The notes beneath the pieces were generated by a model. The model was not told the origin of the DNA. It did not search any database and was given only the letters and a program-made list of their open reading frames with translations. 8,186 bases of DNA from Limnochordia bacterium (lineage in GTDB: Bacteria; Bacillota; Limnochordia; Darwinibacteriales; SLO01), in assembly GCA_007132635.1 (NCBI GenBank), contig SLOG01000227.1:1-8186 (forward strand). The letters are read 5' to 3'. How positions within the stretch are numbered: the stretch's first letter is position 1; every line of letters starts with the position of its first letter. Shown piece by piece: positions 6,817 through 8,186 of this stretch. Both the position numbers and the translations under genes were made by a program.

Positions 6817-7707
6817 ATGAAGAAACGGTACACGCTTTCCGACTTTGATGCCGGGACAGAGTTTCCTTTCTGTATGCATATTGCTCGATTGGCGGGGGAC
6901 TTCCAGGCCCACGAGCACACATTCACCGAGCTGGTGATCATCCTGGACGGGCGAGCCGTTCATCAGGTGGGAGGAGCAGAATACCCTCTGAGAGCCGGGG
7001 ATGTGTTTGTTGTTCATGGACGGGAAGGCCACGGGTTTGCCGCAGTGGAAGGGCTGCATCTCTGCAACATCATGTTTGACTCGGACAGCGTCATCCGCGA
7101 GTCCGATGAACTGCGGGCCCTCTCCGGGTTTCAGTCGCTGTTTGTACTGGAGCCTCGCTATCCTTCCCCCGGAGGGTTCCAGTCCCGCCTAGTCCTAAAC
7201 GCAACCAGCCTAAACTTCGTCCGCGAGGAGGTCAGCCGCCTGTACGAGGAATTCACAGCTCGAGAAAGCGGTTTTCAAGGGGTGGTCAAGGCGTACTTTT
7301 TGGCGCTGGCTGCCTATCTTTCCCGGCAGTATGCCCGTCAGTACGCGGCCCAAGGCGAAACCGGCCTCAGCCACGTCCATCGCTTGGCTGAAGCCGCTGC
7401 TTTTATCGAAGCCAACTATACGGAGCCTATTCGATTGGCGGATGCAGCTGCCAAGGCCCACGTTTCCGTGCGCCACTTCATCCGGGTGTTCAAAGAGAAG
7501 TACAGGGAGACGCCAGCGAGTTACATCATTCAGCTCCGCGTGCGGCATGCGGCGAGACTGCTCCGCCGTACCAGCCTCGACATCACGACGGTTGCGTTAA
7601 ACTCCGGATACGCTAGTCCCAGTCTGTTTTCGCGTCAGTTTCGTTCTCGTATGGGGGTCAGTCCCAGCGAGTTTCGGCGAATTTACGCCGCTGCCCAGAG
7701 GAGATGA
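6817..7707 (+). CDS. AraC-family transcriptional regulator with cupin sensor domain
   Basis: 296-residue DNA-binding regulator, typical length for the family. The N-terminal cupin (about 25-90) shows HEHTFTELVIILDG (32-45), G61-DVFVVHG (62-68) and H72/H81; it normally senses a sugar or related small ligand. A helical linker (about 135-185) follows. The C-terminal domain has two helix-turn-helix units: RLADAAAKAHVSVRHFIRVF (206-225) and about 255-275, ending in the AraC signature GYASPSLFSRQFRSRMG (264-280) and VSPSEFRR (281-288). There is no purine-rich SD before the ATG, unlike the other genes here, and a TATAGT box lies at 6808-6813, so the mRNA may be leaderless. The next in-frame ATG (residue 20) would remove the first cupin strand and is unlikely. 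Divergent placement suggests control of the second URO-D-like gene and perhaps the whole cluster. Confidence 0.93.
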   Translation: MKKRYTLSDFDAGTEFPFCMHIARLAGDFQAHEHTFTELVIILDGRAVHQVGGAEYPLRAGDVFVVHGREGHGFAAVEGLHLCNIMFDSDSVIRESDELRALSGFQSLFVLEPRYPSPGGFQSRLVLNATSLNFVREEVSRLYEEFTARESGFQGVVKAYFLALAAYLSRQYARQYAAQGETGLSHVHRLAEAAAFIEANYTEPIRLADAAAKAHVSVRHFIRVFKEKYRETPASYIIQLRVRHAARLLRRTSLDITTVALNSGYASPSLFSRQFRSRMGVSPSEFRRIYAAAQRR

Positions 7708-7733
7708 GAGGAAAGAGCGGCTTGGTTGAGGAG

Positions 7734-7744
7734 GTGTGTGTGTG
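7734..7744 (+). repeat. GT dinucleotide tract between SD and start codon
   Basis: Five GT units plus G (GTGTGTGTGTG) link the SD core GGAGG (7730-7734) to the GTG start at 7742. Two in-tract GTGs (7736, 7742) are in the reading frame. Gain or loss of a unit would change the SD-start spacing and which GTG is in frame. Confidence 0.75.
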
Positions 7745-8186
7745 CCGAGATCGTCCCGGGCGTCTAGCCATGCGGTGTGGCGCCGATCTACTGAAGAACG
7801 GCATGACTTTCACGACAGTAGTCTGTTTACTCGCTTAAACAATAAATGGGGAGCTATCCAGGTAAGCTTCTGGTTTGTACCCGGCCTCATGAGTGTTTCA
7901 GCCATGCTCTTGGCGGTCCTCATGGTTTATCTCGATCGCACGAGTGCCGCTCAGCTGCCTATACTGCAGGAACTGGCTTACAGCGGTGGCGCGGACGGTG
8001 CGCGGACGATTCTGTCTGCCATCGCCAGCTCGATGATTGGCATTGCCGGAGTCACCTTTTCCATTACCATCGTCGCACTCACGTTGGCCTCCGGTCAATT
8101 TGGGTCGCGGCTGCTCCGGAATTTCATGAAGGATCTCGGCAATCAGATTGCCCTCGGCACATACATTGCCACTTTCATCTACTGCC
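7742..8186 (+). CDS. DUF2254 family membrane protein (3' end outside window)
   Basis: 148 codons are visible and open at the right edge; full members have about 400-450 residues. After a polar N-terminus (1-37) come a hydrophobic segment at about 43-64 (FWFVPGLMSVSAMLLAVLMV) and, after an extracytoplasmic-type loop, a second at about 90-116 (SSMIGIAGVTFSITIVALTL). SGQFGSRLLRNFMKD (117-131) is the characteristic DUF2254 block, followed by a third segment from about 135. The function of the family is unknown to me. GTG at 7742 is chosen because AGGAGG lies seven bases upstream; GTG at 7736 is too close to it, and an in-frame TGA at 7727-7729 rules out earlier starts. It begins 34 bases after the AraC stop with no terminator visible between them, so read-through from the regulator gene is possible. 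Confidence 0.88.
   Translation, partial: MPRSSRASSHAVWRRSTEERHDFHDSSLFTRLNNKWGAIQVSFWFVPGLMSVSAMLLAVLMVYLDRTSAAQLPILQELAYSGGADGARTILSAIASSMIGIAGVTFSITIVALTLASGQFGSRLLRNFMKDLGNQIALGTYIATFIYC

Overview
The window looks like chromosomal DNA of an anaerobic or facultative bacterium of Bacillota type. The evidence is strong purine-rich Shine-Dalgarno sites before most genes, a canonical sigma-A promoter, moderately high GC, and gene families common in Clostridia and Limnochordia-like genomes (family-5 solute-binding protein, UPF0309 sugar-isomerase fold, uroporphyrinogen-decarboxylase-like proteins, DUF2254). The lineage is an inference from gene content. I see no RNA gene, CRISPR array, insertion sequence or phage gene.

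Layout. (1) Bases 1-1377, minus strand: a family-5 ABC transporter solute-binding protein, cut by the left edge, with a clear promoter and an 85-base leader. (2) Bases 1620-5687, plus strand: four closely spaced genes that read as one operon: a RarD-type EamA permease, a UPF0309/SIS-domain phosphosugar-binding protein, a cytoplasmic Asp-box (sialidase-like) protein, and a URO-D-like protein. (3) Bases 5693-6721, minus strand: a second, divergent URO-D-like protein whose stop lies five bases from the stop of the first. (4) Bases 6722-6816: a divergent control region. (5) Bases 6817-7707, plus strand: an AraC-family regulator with a cupin sensor domain and no visible ribosome binding site. (6) Bases 7742-8186, plus strand: the start of a DUF2254 membrane protein, cut by the right edge.

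How it may work together (inference). The binding protein would take up an oligopeptide or oligosaccharide-like solute. The SIS protein and the sialidase-fold protein suggest intracellular processing of a modified or amino sugar, and the two URO-D-like proteins suggest methyl transfer or another one-carbon reaction, as in the MtaA/MtbA branch of that fold. The AraC regulator, divergent from the second URO-D-like gene, is the natural candidate for local control. No substrate can be assigned from sequence alone. The most interesting part is the SIS / Asp-box / URO-D cluster with a second URO-D paralogue, a plausible uncharacterised catabolic system.
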